Source: Rhytidiadelphus loreus
Taxonomy: Eukaryota; Streptophyta; Bryopsida; Hypnales; Hylocomiaceae
DNA length: 64,000 bases
Assembly (NCBI GenBank): GCA_947034895.1
Contig: OX344764.1
Span: forward strand, 50,697,348-50,761,347
Direction of reading: 5' to 3'
Positions 24,401 to 37,264 of the stretch are shown here, in pieces. The position numbers were made by a program, and so were the translations under genes. Under the pieces are notes generated by a model. The model was not told the DNA's origin and did no database searches. It saw nothing but the letters and a program-made list of their open reading frames with translations. How positions within the stretch are numbered: position 1 is the stretch's first letter; every line of letters begins with the position of its first letter.

Positions 24401-24823
24401 AAGTTCCACACATAGTGAAGAAATTCCGATTCAGTAAGTAAGTCTATCCAAAACTAGTTTTTTTTTCTAAGTTTAGTTCTATTTTTGTCCATTTTGTTTA
24501 ACATTACCTTGTTCATTTGTATATCATTTAAAAAAAAATTTGGGGATTGCAGCATGATTTCTAAAGAGGCCGGTCTTCGTCCTTTCTTCACTCTACCTAG
24601 TTTTTTCCCAAGCCCGGAGAAGTCCTTTGTGCTACTGTCCTATGCAGAGGCTTTAGCTTCAGCATTTGCATGTCAATCAAATCCGCGTGTGAGGAGAAAT
24701 TTTAGTGTAGTAGATCCACGCGTCTTGCAGTTTGTAGATGTGATAGCCTTAGGATCAGACAATGAGACATCATCTTCTAATAGTACTAGTCACTCTGAGT
24801 CTATGTCAACATCTTCTACTTGA

Positions 24824-25904
24824 TTTGTTTTGGGGTTGCATTACACTACATGCCTTTCATTTTATCATCTAAAATACAATGTTTTCTAAGCCTTAGTTAT
24901 CGGCATTCTATGTACCCTTCATTATTGTATTTGAAGGATAATCTAGTTCGCAAAATTAGTGTATTTTGGGTTGCAATTGTATCTTTTATTTTCTAGTGTT
25001 ACTGAAATGAAAGGTTGTTTTTCTCATAAAAAAATTCAGGGATTTAAGGATTCAATGTAAATATGATTTATAATAAATGGAATTTGTGACAACAGAATTC
25101 AAAATGACTTTCACTAAGCATGCCCTAAACTCATTAAGAAACACAATTTTCATAACCATTCCCCTTTCCTACCTAATATTCTGAGGTCACGTCATTATTC
25201 TTAAGTCCACGGTCATAGGTACTTCATCAACTCTAAACTCTCAAAAATATATCTTAACATACTCACAGGCTCACACACTCACGCTCGCAGGCTCACGCTC
25301 ACAGGCTCACAAAATAGCAACCCTGAATCATTGACTATCTCTTTATTATCGACATTCCCTATGCACTACAATTTTCCTTGTATTTTTTTGACCATTTGCA
25401 TGGGTCGACAAGACATGCTTTGTGTGCAACATCGCACCTGCCCACTGAAGTCAACGTAGCAAAAACGTCAGTCAAACCTCATGATCTTCAAGGGCATACT
25501 AGTTTTTCAGAGTTCATTTTTGGATTCCCATCCTCTTCATACTGATTGAGAAGATCCAACGGTTACATTTTGCTTCATCGGCAAACCTTTTCAAATATGG
25601 TCCATCCAAAATCATCCTAAAAAACAGCCGCTTTCCACTTCTGTTATGAATCAGGTCGCTCTAGAGTTAAACAAAATGTATCTTTAATCCTAATTTAATT
25701 TTAGACAAAAATAAAATTTACATTTGATTATGTTTTTTAGCTAAGGCACCACAATTAATAGCCATCAATGTAACACCAAGTTCATTTTTTTTATTTTGGA
25801 GAGGTTCCTATGATGTTAGGTTTTCTTGCAATTATTTGAAACTTTCTTTTGGTGGTTGGAGGATGTACAATATAATCTTTATGGGAATATAATGTTTATT
25901 CATT
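24824..25904. other. Intergenic, with a short CTCACAGG repeat
   Basis: 3' flank of gene B. A tiny tandem of CTCACAGG/CTCACGCT words lies at about 25,260-25,312. A lone CACTACAATTTTCC at about 25,363 resembles a CACTA transposon end but no partner was found. No gene. Confidence 0.4.
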
Positions 25905-26670
25905 TGGTGCCTAGGAAAAAAAATTAGCCCGTTATAAGCACAAAATGCTTGACTTTGGACAACCCAAAAAAATGCAAAAAGTCAATTTTTAATTTTTTCT
26001 TCTTCTTGAAGATTATATTTATGTATTTCTGAAATCTTTGATTCATTTCATTTGGACAAGTGATATGAAAGTTATGAAGTGCCTTGTATTGTAGGTAGTT
26101 AGGAAATCTTCTTGAAGAATTAACATAAGAGATTTGTTTTGAACTTAATTTTGACAATTTTTCAAAACTAAGGCATCCCTAGTGTGCGTAGATTAGTTAC
26201 TTCAACAATTTGACCATTGGGATTGACATATATCAATTCCATTTTAGAATTATTAACAATATAATTTTCTCTTCCATCTAATATCTACTTCTACATAACA
26301 ATTTTTTTAAGAATGAAAATTATTGTTTTTTTCTTGAAATTTTTTTCCTAGATTTTCAACTCAATTTTCCACCATATATATTTGAACCTCAAAACTTTAT
26401 AGTGTAAATTAGTCAAAGAGATTCAAAGTCTAAAAACCTAATTTTGTAAGGTGGAAAAAACTATTTTCTTTTGACTTTCAACACTAATATCTTACAATCT
26501 ATATGGTCAAAGTGTATGAAATTTTTTCCACACATTTTCATACATGTCTTCTACAAAATCTTATAGTTGAATATGCAAAAAAAATAAAAATTTCATTTTA
26601 GCTTTTTGCACTAGAAATGGCAGTTTTGAATCTTTTTTTTGGATGAAACATGGTCATAAACCTTTAAGAA
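25905..26670 (-). mobile_element. Diverged copy of the CCTAAAGGACC MITE family
   Basis: Collinear with the element at 42,970-43,892, same orientation as that copy. Shared landmarks: TTTCATTTGGA, AAGAATGAAAATTA, CCTAGATTTTCAACTCAATT, ACTAATATCTTACAATCTAT, TTTTTTCCACACATTTTCAT, and AGAAATGGCAGTTTTGAAT. The terminal bases are worn (ending CATAAACCTTTAAG). Confidence 0.7.
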
Positions 26671-29600
26671 TTGACTCATAAAAAAATGTTAAGTTGATGG
26701 TGATGAAATATGCAATGATAATTTAATGATGATAATATAAATTTAATAATTATAAGTGCCTATTGTTAATCAAATATCATGATGGTATCAATACATTGAT
26801 GTTCAACTTAAAGCTTTAAATTAAGTTTTGTTATAAAGTTTAATATTTAATTTTGAAAGTAGCATTTACAAATATATGGGAAGCTTATTGTATATGTTGT
26901 GATTTAAAAACTTATAGACTTTTGGAATCCTTGCTAACTTTCTTTAAACAATATATTGAATAATTGTAAAGTTAAAAGATTATTTAGAGAACTTGGTGGT
27001 ACCCAATGCTTTGTTGCCATGCCATTGCTCCCTTCCCTTTCTTTCTCCCTCCTTTCTATTTAGCCCTCTTCGTTGTTCTCTCTTTGGATCTCTTTTGGGC
27101 TGGTTGGGTTCTTTTTTTTTCCTCTTCTTTCCCCATCTTTCCATCTCTATGTCGTGTTTAAGAAGTCCTTACTAACTATAAACTAGTAGTATCATTTCTA
27201 TATATAGTAAGCAAAAAATTAGTTGCTCGCTCATTTAATTAGGCAAGCATTTGGCTCTTCCAACAAATTGGCATTCATCTTGTACTTCAAATTGCTTAGG
27301 GACAAGGTGAGGTGTACAATGTTCTATTGTACTTGTCTTTTGTTTTCTCTCCTTTTCTCTCTTTTATCTTTTTGTCCTTCTCTATGTTGTGTGTCCAAAG
27401 TCCTTTTTGACTACAAGTAGTATCATATCTCTTTTTATGTCCTACCCATTTCTTACAAGAAACTTGAAATTAGTTTGTTCACTTGTTTTGTTACAATATG
27501 TATGTATGCAACTTTCTCTTTATTTGAGATCTATCCATTTGAATGGCTCTTTTTGAACTTGAATTTAATAAGTGAGATGATGTTTATCAATTTTAATTTC
27601 TACTCCAAATTGAAATTTGAAGAATTCCTAATTTTTTATTTTTTAGTATAATTTAAATGGGACTTATAACCATGGTGTATTGAATTCTAATTGTAGAATG
27701 ATACAAAAAATAGTTTATCCTATAAATAATTAGACTGTGATATACACATATGGTGAATTTTTCATATTTTTTGAGCATATTTTGTATTTGGTATGAATTT
27801 TTTTTCTTCTTCAATAACGAATGATTTTTTCAAATTTCCACAAAAAAATTATAAAACTTTTTGAATCCTAAAAGCTTGTGATTTGATCTTTGAAAATTAT
27901 AATGATTTCAATGATGTGATTTCTACTCAAATTTAGTGAAATGACAAAGCATGCAAAGCAAGGATATTTTGACTAATTTTGTAGTTATAGGCTTCATCTT
28001 TAACCCTAAAAAGTTGGCAATGCCAAAAAATTGTTGATGAATGGTCAAACATACCTTGTCTTTATTACAATAGAATGTTTTTCATCCATTTGTTTCTATA
28101 CAAATCCTTGAGTGTATATAAAGCACTTGGTGGAAAATCCTTCATTGAAGAACAATAGAAATTTCTACAAAATGTGACTTTCTAGTGTATTGGGCAATTT
28201 TCATCTCCTAGTTTGTGATCGAAATGCTAGCCCTTAAAATGATATTTTTTGAATTTGATTCCAACTAATGAAATGAAACTTATTAAGTTTGGTTTCTATT
28301 CTAATGTGAAATTCTGAAAAATTTCTAAAATTAAACATTTTATTGACATTTGAATTTTAGATGCTTTTACAAACCTAAGTGATGGATCTTCACAAACTTT
28401 GGAAATACTTCAAAGTTTACTTACTTATATTTACTTATTTACAAAACAAAGCTTTAGCCCATAAGAAGAGTACTAAGTTATTTACTAATTGTTGCACTTT
28501 CCCCAAATTGAGCAAATAAATCTTCATATAGTAGTTGGAAAAAGAAAGGATTGTTGGAGGTGTTTAAATTTGGCACCAATATTGCTATACCTATTGTCAA
28601 TTTTGGACGCTATTGCACAAAACTCCAAGAATTTAGAAAGAATCATTTGCAATGTAAGAGAATTCTTCTTAATTTTGTAAGAACATTGAGGCCAAAAAAT
28701 GGTTGATGAATGATTTTCAAGATTTATGTAGAAATGAAGAATGCACCTATTGGTCTAAAAATTGAATTCTTTTTTTTGAGTGACTACCTTGATAATAGAT
28801 CTCATTGTTTCAAGATTAACTTTTAAACAACATGCCAACTAAAAATTTAAACTTGGTTTGAGTGAATTATTGATAAAAAAGTGACTTTTAGATTTTTTTT
28901 CAAATGTTTCAACCTATTGTGTACCTACTTCAATAGTGAATATGGTTTGCTAAGCATTGCATTTAGATTGTAAAGTCAAAGCATTGTTCATTGTTCACTT
29001 TTGTATGCTTTGACAACACAAACCTTAGGCAAGGAACAATACCCATGCCATCTTCAAACAAAAACTGGATTCCCCTTGGATTGCATGGTAGATAAGGAAA
29101 TGTCATCTAAAGGTGAAGCTATATATTCTCAAAGAGTTGTTTGAATATCTTTAGAATCAATGAATTATGAAGCATCTTCTAGGTCCATGCATAATAATAA
29201 AAATATTGTTTTTTGTGAAAACCAGACATCAACGACATTGGAGAAGGAATGGGGGAATTTTTTTTAATCGAGATCAATGGCTCATGGTTTTTCCAACGGA
29301 GGGGGAGAATTGCAAACTCAAGAGTTGTTTGCATCTTTTGGGTGCATAGCATTAGAGGACATCTAGACCTTACGCAAGGTCATTTGACTACACAAAAATG
29401 TGCAATTACACTATTATAGAAGGATAAAGATTTTTTTTTTAAATTAAAAAATATTGGCTTACAAGATTACATGGTGTGCCGTGCAAGACTAGGGACTAAA
29501 TTTTTTTTTTAAAAGAAAAAGAAAACTTTTTTTCCCCCTAGATTTGCACATTGGTTGAAAATCAAATGGCAATCCACAAGGACTAGATTTTCTCTAATGT

Positions 29601-29929
29601 GAGGCAAGAGAGACAAGAGAAGAAATCTAAAAAGAAAAGCTTTGTACCAAAATTTTGAATTTATGTTGTGTTTTCATGCTTATATTAGATTAGATTTATT
29701 TGTTTCCTTTCATTAAGTCCTTAATTGGTATGTTTGACAATTTGATAGTGATTACATGTGTGGGAATGGATGAAATTGCTTCCAAAATAGAATATTTCTT
29801 CAATAGTTTAGTATTGCACACTCTCTGGAAATGTATATGCCTATGAAAAGTGACATGAAATTTTGAATCATATCATAAGTATCATAATCAATGGTTAGGG
29901 GTGGCATTTGCTACCAAATAATTAATTCC
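26671..29929. other. AT-rich gene desert
   Basis: No convincing coding frame. A stretch rich in CTTTCTCTCC at about 27,030-27,235 is partly repeated at 27,330-27,490 (both contain AGTCCTT, then ACTA, AGTAGTATCAT and a run towards TTAGTT), so a small degenerate direct duplication is likely. Otherwise nothing is recognised. Confidence 0.45.
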
Positions 29930-30845
29930 TAAAAGACTAAGGAGCTCATTTTGAATTTTTTGAAAACTTGGGTAGGCTCTATTGACCATAATTTCATAAT
30001 TTTTGCATAAAATTTATAATTATAATGGATGCTAATCATCCCAATCTACATTGTTCCCAATTCATTATGATAAATACTTCAAAAAATTTAAGATTTTTTT
30101 AAATTTCAATGTCAATATAGGCAACTAAAAATACACTAAAAAATAGATTAATTGATTTTATTTGATTGTCTAAATTGATACTCACACAAAGGTATTTGAG
30201 CCATTCCAAATAATAAGATGAAAGTTGGGTGAAGTTTTATTTTGTAGGCAATGAAGGTAAATAAAACATAATTTTTTTTTGAATGAATGAATATAAAAAA
30301 AATTCAAATAAAACAATAGCATAGGATATATGTTTTGTAGTAGAACATTCTCACCATTGGAATTTATAATTCTCAATTTCTTATCAAATTTTTCAGTAAT
30401 TTAGTTTTTTCTTTTAGAAAGTACCACTTTCCATTTTATTATATTTTAAAATATATATATGAAATTTCTTTTGTCACATTTTTTGACTTTTTTCCAATGC
30501 ATTTTCAATATAGTTTCAAATATATTGACTAAAATACACAAGTCATTGGACATACATGTTTTTTTTCTAAAATTGTTGAAAGACAAAGTTAAACTTTACC
30601 TTTGGGAAGGGCTAGATAACTTTTCAAAGCTTAGATACATTGAACCAGCAATGGGTGGAGATTTTCATTCTAAATTTTTTGGAGAATGTACTTGAATAAG
30701 TTAATTAAAGGATTCTATAATACATTGAATTTGTTAAAGAATAAATATAGATGAAGATCTTAGCCTTGCTTTAGATACAAGTATTTTGAAACTTTGGGGG
30801 GTATCAAAACATTGTAGTCCTTTAGAAATTAGTGAAAGTTGTGTA
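29930..30845 (+). mobile_element. 900-bp dispersed repeat R, copy 1
   Basis: Collinear with 59,945-60,845 over its whole length, same orientation, with roughly 65-70% identity by eye. Shared landmarks: GCTCTATTGAC, GCTAATCATCC, ATTCAATGTCAA-like words, TAGAATGAAAGTT, ATATTGACTAAAATACACA, GAAGGGCTAGATAAC and AAAGAATAAATATAGA. Ends are inverted relative to each other (TTAATTCCTAAAAGACTA and TAGTCCTTTAGAAATTAG), similar to the CCTAAAGGACC family termini, so this is probably another non-autonomous DNA transposon. Confidence 0.75.
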
Positions 30846-31079
30846 GATGGAAATTTTCTATAGATGAACTATTGACAAATTCCTATAGTTTTGAGTTCAT
30901 TTGTAGGGAGGTATGGATGCTCTAGGATAATTTTGAATGGATAACGAATTAATCGACACCCAAGTTTATGCACAATTGAGGATAAAGATAAATATTCAAT
31001 TCTACATTTACAATAGATAAGACCAAATTTTATTATAATTAATCTAGGAATAGGAAACTTATTCAATTGTTCTCTAAAT

Positions 31080-32335
31080 CCATAGCTTTAGCTTTTCCTT
31101 CTAGTCACCATCAAATAGTATCTTCAATTGTATTCTCTCCATGTCTTGATTGCGTTAGCAATTGCTCACATTTTCCTATGGTGCTCCAATCTCAAGATAC
31201 GCTATAGCAACTTCAGATAATAATTGATACCGCCTTACAGGTATTTACTCCAACACTATTGATCCCTCATTCAAAACTATTGATTTCTTTCAGTCAACAC
31301 AATCAGTTTCTCCAAATATCATCACAACAACCATATAAATTATTATAATAGCACACTCCAATTTTTCCAACTATAGAACCTTCTCTCAAACACGGCATCC
31401 ATTGATTCACTCGCTATATTTGCTCACCTAACATTAATTCAATCATAACATAAAATCTATAGATCTAAACACACAGCCATTCCTAATGCTCACTATAGAT
31501 ACTCTCATAATCCAACACACACTCACAATAGATAAAACAACAATGTTCACAAATTCCATTCATTCTAGGCATTCTCCATTCCGCACAATTGACAATCACA
31601 ATTGATAATCACTTCCACTCTCACATTAACACTCAATCACAACTATGGATATTCTCTCATTGGACTAAATCTATAGATTAAACATTCATACAATTCATCA
31701 CAAATGCAATTGATTCATCACAACTCCCGGCACACGCTCACAATAGTATAACACTACAAGGAAAATACTTTTGCATAACACATTCAAAAATTAACACACT
31801 ATAGATTTCAACATTCAAAATTCATCACATACAAATTAAGACCCATTGAACACAGTACACACAACTCCAAATTTACAAATGATCTCCGCTTTGTATTTCA
31901 CTTTGATATTATAATTAATCCTCCAAAGTCTCTCTTTCTTTGTTATAACTATCGATTCAACAGTCTCCACAAACACAAAAAAACAAGAACAAACAGTACA
32001 ATAGAACAAATCTCCCGCTTATACTGACACTCACACGCACTATAGTTTCTCCATTGCCAACCTCTACTACCGTAGAAGCTCTGGATCTCTTCTCTAGACT
32101 GAATTTCAACCATTGTTGACAATTGATTTCACTTGCTTCACAAGGCAGTTAATAATCGCCACTATAGCTCACACCCCATTCATCCATTTCTATACATCCA
32201 TTGATAAGATTCTATAGTAAAGTCCTTGCTAACTGGTAATAACCAAGTATTAACAACTTAAATGCCATAGTACCATAGAAAATTGGAAAATTAACAAAAT
32301 TAAACTATTGTGCACATTTCCACTATAGACTATAT
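31080..32335. repeat. Block of clustered CACTATAGAT/CAATTGAT-like motifs
   Basis: Degenerate words such as CACTATAGAT, CTATAGATCTAAAC, CACAATAGAT, CAATTGATTCATCAC and ACTATGGATA recur every 30 to 80 bases in an A/C-rich strand. The composition differs from the T-rich flanks. A CACTACAAGGAAAATAC at 31,752 matches the end of the CACTA element at 40,579 in its first ten bases. The pattern resembles subterminal repeats of CACTA or other class II elements; I found no second end. Confidence 0.45.
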
Positions 32336-33195
32336 GACTACAAGTTGGAAATTGTAATTTGGCAAATGCCTAAAAATAGTTTTTCCAAATAATTTTTATG
32401 TTTTGAAAAAATTATATCCTAAAAATTTTGGCATAATTTTTTTTAGAAATATTTTTGTAGACCCAACCCACCACCTACGATAGTACTTAAGTTTTTAGGG
32501 GCTACCCTTGCTATATCTTTAGCAAATTATTTCAAGACTATTGGATGTTGTCTCCCTAAATAATCCACTTTGATGACAAAAACCTACTCACGTAGGTTTC
32601 TCAAATAAATTATTGAACACACTAGTAGACAGCTAGTCTTGGAACACCAATTAAAGTACTAGTAAGAGCACCAAGCTCTATTGCTCTCACTTGTGCTCCA
32701 TGACTAGCTTTTGACTAGTGACATAACTTGAAATTGTTACAAACAACTTGTAGGATGTAATTAACTTGTAATTGAGCATCCTACAAGTTGTTTGTGTGGA
32801 AGGCATGGAATTGAAGGTGAGAATTTGGGGGCAAGTTGATTGGAAGGCAACAATTGGCAAGATCTTTTCAATACAAAAAAAAGCTTTGTGCTCTTCTAAT
32901 TGGTACAACATCAAGCAAATGGAGCTTATATCTTCTTGCTAAAAAATTGGGGGTGTTAGAGGTCCTCTCACACAACTAAAGATAACCACTTCTTTTTATG
33001 TTGTAATTCATAGAATCATGAACTAGATGTGTCATATGGGATAATCAAGTACAACAATATCACATATGGATTGAAAGATTATATTGTTTAATTATAAGGA
33101 GGTTAGAAATTTGAAAGTTGTTTGAAGTCTTTCAATCCTTGTTTATATGTCAAATTTCATATTGATTAGGTAAATCTTGTATAGAAAATAGAATG
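32336..33195. other. Intergenic, nothing recognised
   Basis: AT-rich. The word CTACAAGTTGTTTGTG and its near reverse complement (CAAACAACTTGTAGGATG) form a small inverted repeat around 32,740-32,800. No gene. Confidence 0.4.
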
Positions 33196-33505
33196 TAAAA
33201 CTATTAATATCTGAAGGATTTGGGACGTTTTCTAAAAGAAATAATAATAAAAACTACTATTATTTGGTGCATTGCCCCAAATTGACAAATAAAATAAAAT
33301 TTTGAACTTCAACTATAGTATATTATTATGAAAATGTGTAGGAAATTTTTTAACCCATTTGATTGCATAGATTGAAAGATTATAAATTTTAAAGTGGGAA
33401 AAAAATTATCCCAATTCAAAATATATCCCTTATTTTTTGGCTTTAACCGACCTTGTATCAACTTTTTCCATTACAAAGTCCATTTCCTATGGTTACAATT
33501 GAGTT
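33196..33505 (+). mobile_element. Fragment of the CCTAAAGGACC MITE family
   Basis: Matches part of the element at 39,431-40,278 in the same orientation (TATGAAAATGTGTAGGAAAT, TTTAAAGTGGGAAAAAA, CTTTTTCCATTACAAAGTCC). Only about 300 bases are recognisable. Confidence 0.55.
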
Positions 33506-34079
33506 CAAACTAATTCTTTTGAACAATTCAATTCATTGTGAATTGTTTAGAATCTTCCTAAATGGACTACGGGGTTAGGTTTCTACAAGAATCCTCTACA
33601 AACCCCTTCCCTCCCTTTAAATGTTTGGAGACCCCAAGTTTAAACTATAAGTCCATAAAGTCTTCAAATTTTATTGAAGATAAGTCTAATAGCAATTTAG
33701 ACATTTCTAAGCTAAAAATCCAACGAAAATAGTTCTAAGTAACATTAACTTTGACACTTTTAGCCTTAGCCTAAAAGTTAATGAAAAATAGGTTCAACAA
33801 CAACTTCTAGACTCTTAGTGTAATCCAAGTTTTACCTATCTCACAAACACCAAGGATTAGAGTATAGGGGTTCAAATCGTGGGAATGGTCAAATAGTCTA
33901 ACGTATTGTAGCTAAAGTCACTTGTTTTCTATAGTAAAATGGGAATTACACAATTTAACAAAACACAAAAGGTTGCAAAAGGTCTTACTATTGGTTTCCA
34001 CTCTTATACCCAAGAATAATTTGTGGTTTTGTCCATTACCAATGCTTAGAACTTATGAATGCGGTCTCGGTTCTATCTA

Positions 34080-35350
34080 TTGTGTGGCTCAATTTGTAAC
34101 ACAATTAGTCAGGATAAACAACAATTTGTCTTGGGCATGCTCTAGACTCTAATGCAATAGTGTTATAATAGATAATAATATTGTACACATTCCTTAATTA
34201 TTGGCGATAGTTTTTAATAAACAATTTGTCTCCGTCACTATTTAGATAGCCTAATTACTAATTAGGATGCACAAGAAATAGTCAATGTCCTATCTAAAAA
34301 CAATTTGTCCCTATCTAAATGTAGGGCATGAGTGTGTGAATGCAAGTTCTTTAATTACTTTTGTTGCACAAGTTCATCACAATTAGTCTACATTCAACAC
34401 TCAACAACTATTCATCTTCTAGATCAGCAATTCCGAATTCCAACACTTGAACTAACTTCAAATCTCAATCACTTACAAGAAACAAACTAATTTCTTAACA
34501 TTCTAGCTCAATCACCCGACCACTTGTCTATATTATATTTCCAGTTCACCAATAAGAAATCAATTTTCACAATAATGATCCTTAAGACAATTTGTATAAC
34601 TCAATATCGTTGAATCTCACCTCGAACTTCTACAACAAAGCTTGAAACCATTTGTCTGTATTTAATAACTTGATTAGACCAATGGAATACTCACTTGACC
34701 AGCTTTCAAATCTAGAACTCTATTTACAGTAGCACTGCTCAAATATTACAACAAATGGTATGTCTCATTTTGTTGCTTTACAGTAAAACCGTAGACAATT
34801 TGTTGATACTGTCTGACATAATGCTAGTGGAATCCAATTCCTTTTTAGTACAATAATGTTAAATCATGACCTTTATATTCCACTCTAACAACTTGTCGAA
34901 TACACATCCATTGCAACTAAGATACACATACATTTACCACCATATTTATAACAATTCACACGCGCACACACAACATCAAAACTCCAACACAAAAAAAAAT
35001 TGACAAAAAAATTATAAACAACTTGTTCTCCAATTTCTGTATCCCTTCAGCTTCAACACCATTACACAACAATTAGTTGGATTCTACATTTCAGATTATT
35101 ATCAAGAAGGGATTTCACAAGAATATATGTATGTATAAATAGCATAGAATTACAAACATAGGATCAATACCACGTTCAACTATAAATCAACAATTTGTCT
35201 AACACCGCCTAATACAATCCACAAGGAAGTTTACAGCATTGACTAACTATACATCTATCTATCTATATTCCCAAGTATACTTACAAAATTAATCTTTCGG
35301 AGACAACATAACAATTAGTCAATCACAACAATTATTTAGCATTATTACAA
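34080..35350. repeat. Clustered ACAATTTGTC-like motifs, left block
   Basis: The word ACAATTTGTC or close variants (ACAATTAGTC, CAACTTGTC, ACCATTTGTCTG) occurs about 16 times, for example near 34,105, 34,120, 34,222, 34,300, 34,378, 34,590, 34,650, 34,794, 34,890, 35,190 and 35,310. A second block with the same word lies at 37,265-38,070. Two blocks flanking about 1.9 kb are what a class II element with subterminal transposase-binding repeats would look like. Element ends were not identified. Confidence 0.5.
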
Positions 35351-36054
35351 TTTTTAATTCATCCAATTTTAATGGAAAGCTTACGTCAATATTAATTGTA
35401 CTAACAACAAAGATAGATAGTCAAGAGTTTCATAATTTGATAATCATCACCGCACTGCAAGTGGCCTCCACTCACATTCAAATTTGTAATTACCACCACT
35501 GTGAGTGATTTTCACCGTGAGGCAAAAATTGTCCACAAATTTGGGCCGGAAGAGGAGTGTATAAAACCTCTACACTAATTTCACCTCCAAGCAATGGACT
35601 CCCCTAAGTTTTATATTGATTTCTATTTTATTTTATTTTTATCTTAAAAGATTTTTAGTACAAACCATGAGGGCAACAGTCCAAAATTCCTCCAAAACAA
35701 CACCAAAGGCAACAAAAATACTCTAAAACATGATTAAGGAAGTCCTCGTATCCTCCTAGACCAAATTTACACTAAGAAGACTCCAATTAGGGCTCAAAAT
35801 GAGTGAAATCTAGGCCTATAATTTTGTGACAACACGTCTTCTACCAAGTCAAATCCCTAAATTCAACCATGGACTCACCCATGAACCTTTCCCCAATCAT
35901 GCAAGAGTTTTAGACATCCAAATTGTGGAAGACCATAGATATATGCTCAAAATGCAAGACTCAACATAGATTGTAACCAAATTACATTTAAACTTGGTTG
36001 AAGTCACAAAACAAGGAATAGCACAACCCGAATTGCTATCCATGAGGCAATTGG

Positions 36055-36600
36055 ACTCTCTCCACCAAAATGGCTACCATTTCTTCTTCCTTGCTTCAAA
36101 TTAGCAAGATTTAGTCCTTTGCACAGCTAACTTCACGATCCATTTTCCCTCCAAATTTCAGTTCAACACACCTTGTCAATCTTCCGCAATTGCTCCTCAA
36201 TGTTTTAGCTCCATTTGAAGGCAACAACTGACCTCCCTTCACAAAAATAGCCATCATTTCTTCATCGTTACTTCAAATTGGGCAATCTTGATTTTTATAG
36301 GAAGCCCACTTGATGATGCAGCTTTCCTCCAAAATTCAGCCCCAATTGACCTTCCATCCCTCCGCGATGACTTGCCAAAGTTGGTGACCTTGATTTGCCG
36401 TAGCAGCAGACCATCTTGCACAAAAACGGCTACCAATTCTTCAATTTAGCTCCAAATGAGCTGAGCCATGCATTTTCAAAAAGGTAACTTTAGGGCGCAC
36501 CCATCCTCTAAATTTCAGTTGCATCCCTTGTACTTTCCGCCCGCAGTAGCTCCTCAAAGTTGGCAGTTCTAATGGCAATTCTCAAAACCTAACCTCTTTT
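36055..36600. repeat. About 180-bp degenerate tandem repeat, three copies
   Basis: Three consecutive units at about 36,060-36,240, 36,240-36,415 and 36,415-36,600. Each has GGCTACCATTTCTTC-like, CTTCAAATT, TTTCCTCCAAAATTCAG-like and CCGCAATTGCTCCTCAA-like segments in the same order. Identity between units is around 65-70% by eye. It lies between the two ACAATTTGTC blocks. The stretches 35,350-36,055 and 36,600-37,265 show no gene. Confidence 0.6.
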
Positions 36601-37264
36601 CATGTTTTCTCATTCAACCTTCCATCTAACTTCACCAAACCTCACTTTTCACCCCATTTTCACTTCAATTGAGTGAAAACCTACTCGACTAATTGCCTAT
36701 GATCCTAATTCAACTCCTTGCACTCATTGTTTTCCCCAAGAAAAACCACACCCAACACCAAACACATAAGAGAACAAAGAGCAAGAGGAGGAGAGAGAGA
36801 GCTCCAAACCCTAATTTGACTATTACCCCCCCACTTCCTAACTAACTAACACTCCTAATCACTTCATCCATCACTAATTTACTGAAAAATCAATTAAATT
36901 ACTACTCATTGCCTAAGTAGTGTTTCTACACTATATTAGTGGTCTCATAATAGTTTTAAGTTTAGTAGCTTCTTTTGTGTTTTTCATCTTTCTTCTTTTT
37001 TGTTGGTTTTCAATTTATATATAGATCCATTTTCAACTTCTAATCTTTGTTTTCAATTCCTTTTTGTATTTTTTATCTTTTAAATATTTTTCATTTTTCA
37101 TTTTGATCTAGTTTCTTGTCCTATGTACTAAAAGCCTTCTAACTAATGGTTATAGTTCATTCTAATGTACTAACACTTTTGTACTTAAAATCTCACACAT
37201 AGTTTTTATATTTTCAATTATCTTAAAGGTGAACCAATATGGTGGTTCACAACCACCACTATTT

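Larger units (their letters stand above)
18799..24823 (+). pseudogene. Gene B: paralogue of gene A (ParB-like plus methyltransferase-like), inactivated
   Basis: Exons: a 5' segment ending at 19017 (donor GTAAGC, phase 0, no in-frame ATG), 20220-20866, 20955-21144, 21524-21718, 21808-22023, 22137-22372, 22473-23163, 23258-23605, 23839-24115, 24230-24433, and a last exon from about 24,554 to the stop at 24821-24823. Four of these match gene A exons in exact length (195, 216, 236, 204). The ParB-like part has IPLCRLVQMPMVRP and FFVCDGNHRLLAW. The methyltransferase-like part has DMPEG, KPWRG, VVLDCTASTG and ASIHACRILSRHIVALEED. Lesions: acceptor CAG changed to CAA at 20952-20954; TAG at 21010-21012 where A has Gln; donor GC instead of GT at 22024; TGA at 22729-22731 where A has Gly; the last junction is out of phase by one. 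Roughly half to two thirds of residues match A, so the duplication is old. I see this copy as non-functional. Confidence 0.75.

Noticed and set aside
25255..25315. CRISPR-like or satellite array at the CTCACAGG words
   Set aside because: Only a few 8-base words, no spacers; too short to be more than a local tandem repeat, and the genome is a plant's.
26993..27420. Short Leu/Phe/Ser-rich frames that look membrane-like
   Set aside because: They come from CTTTCTCTCC-rich low-complexity sequence that is partly duplicated; no start or conserved domain.
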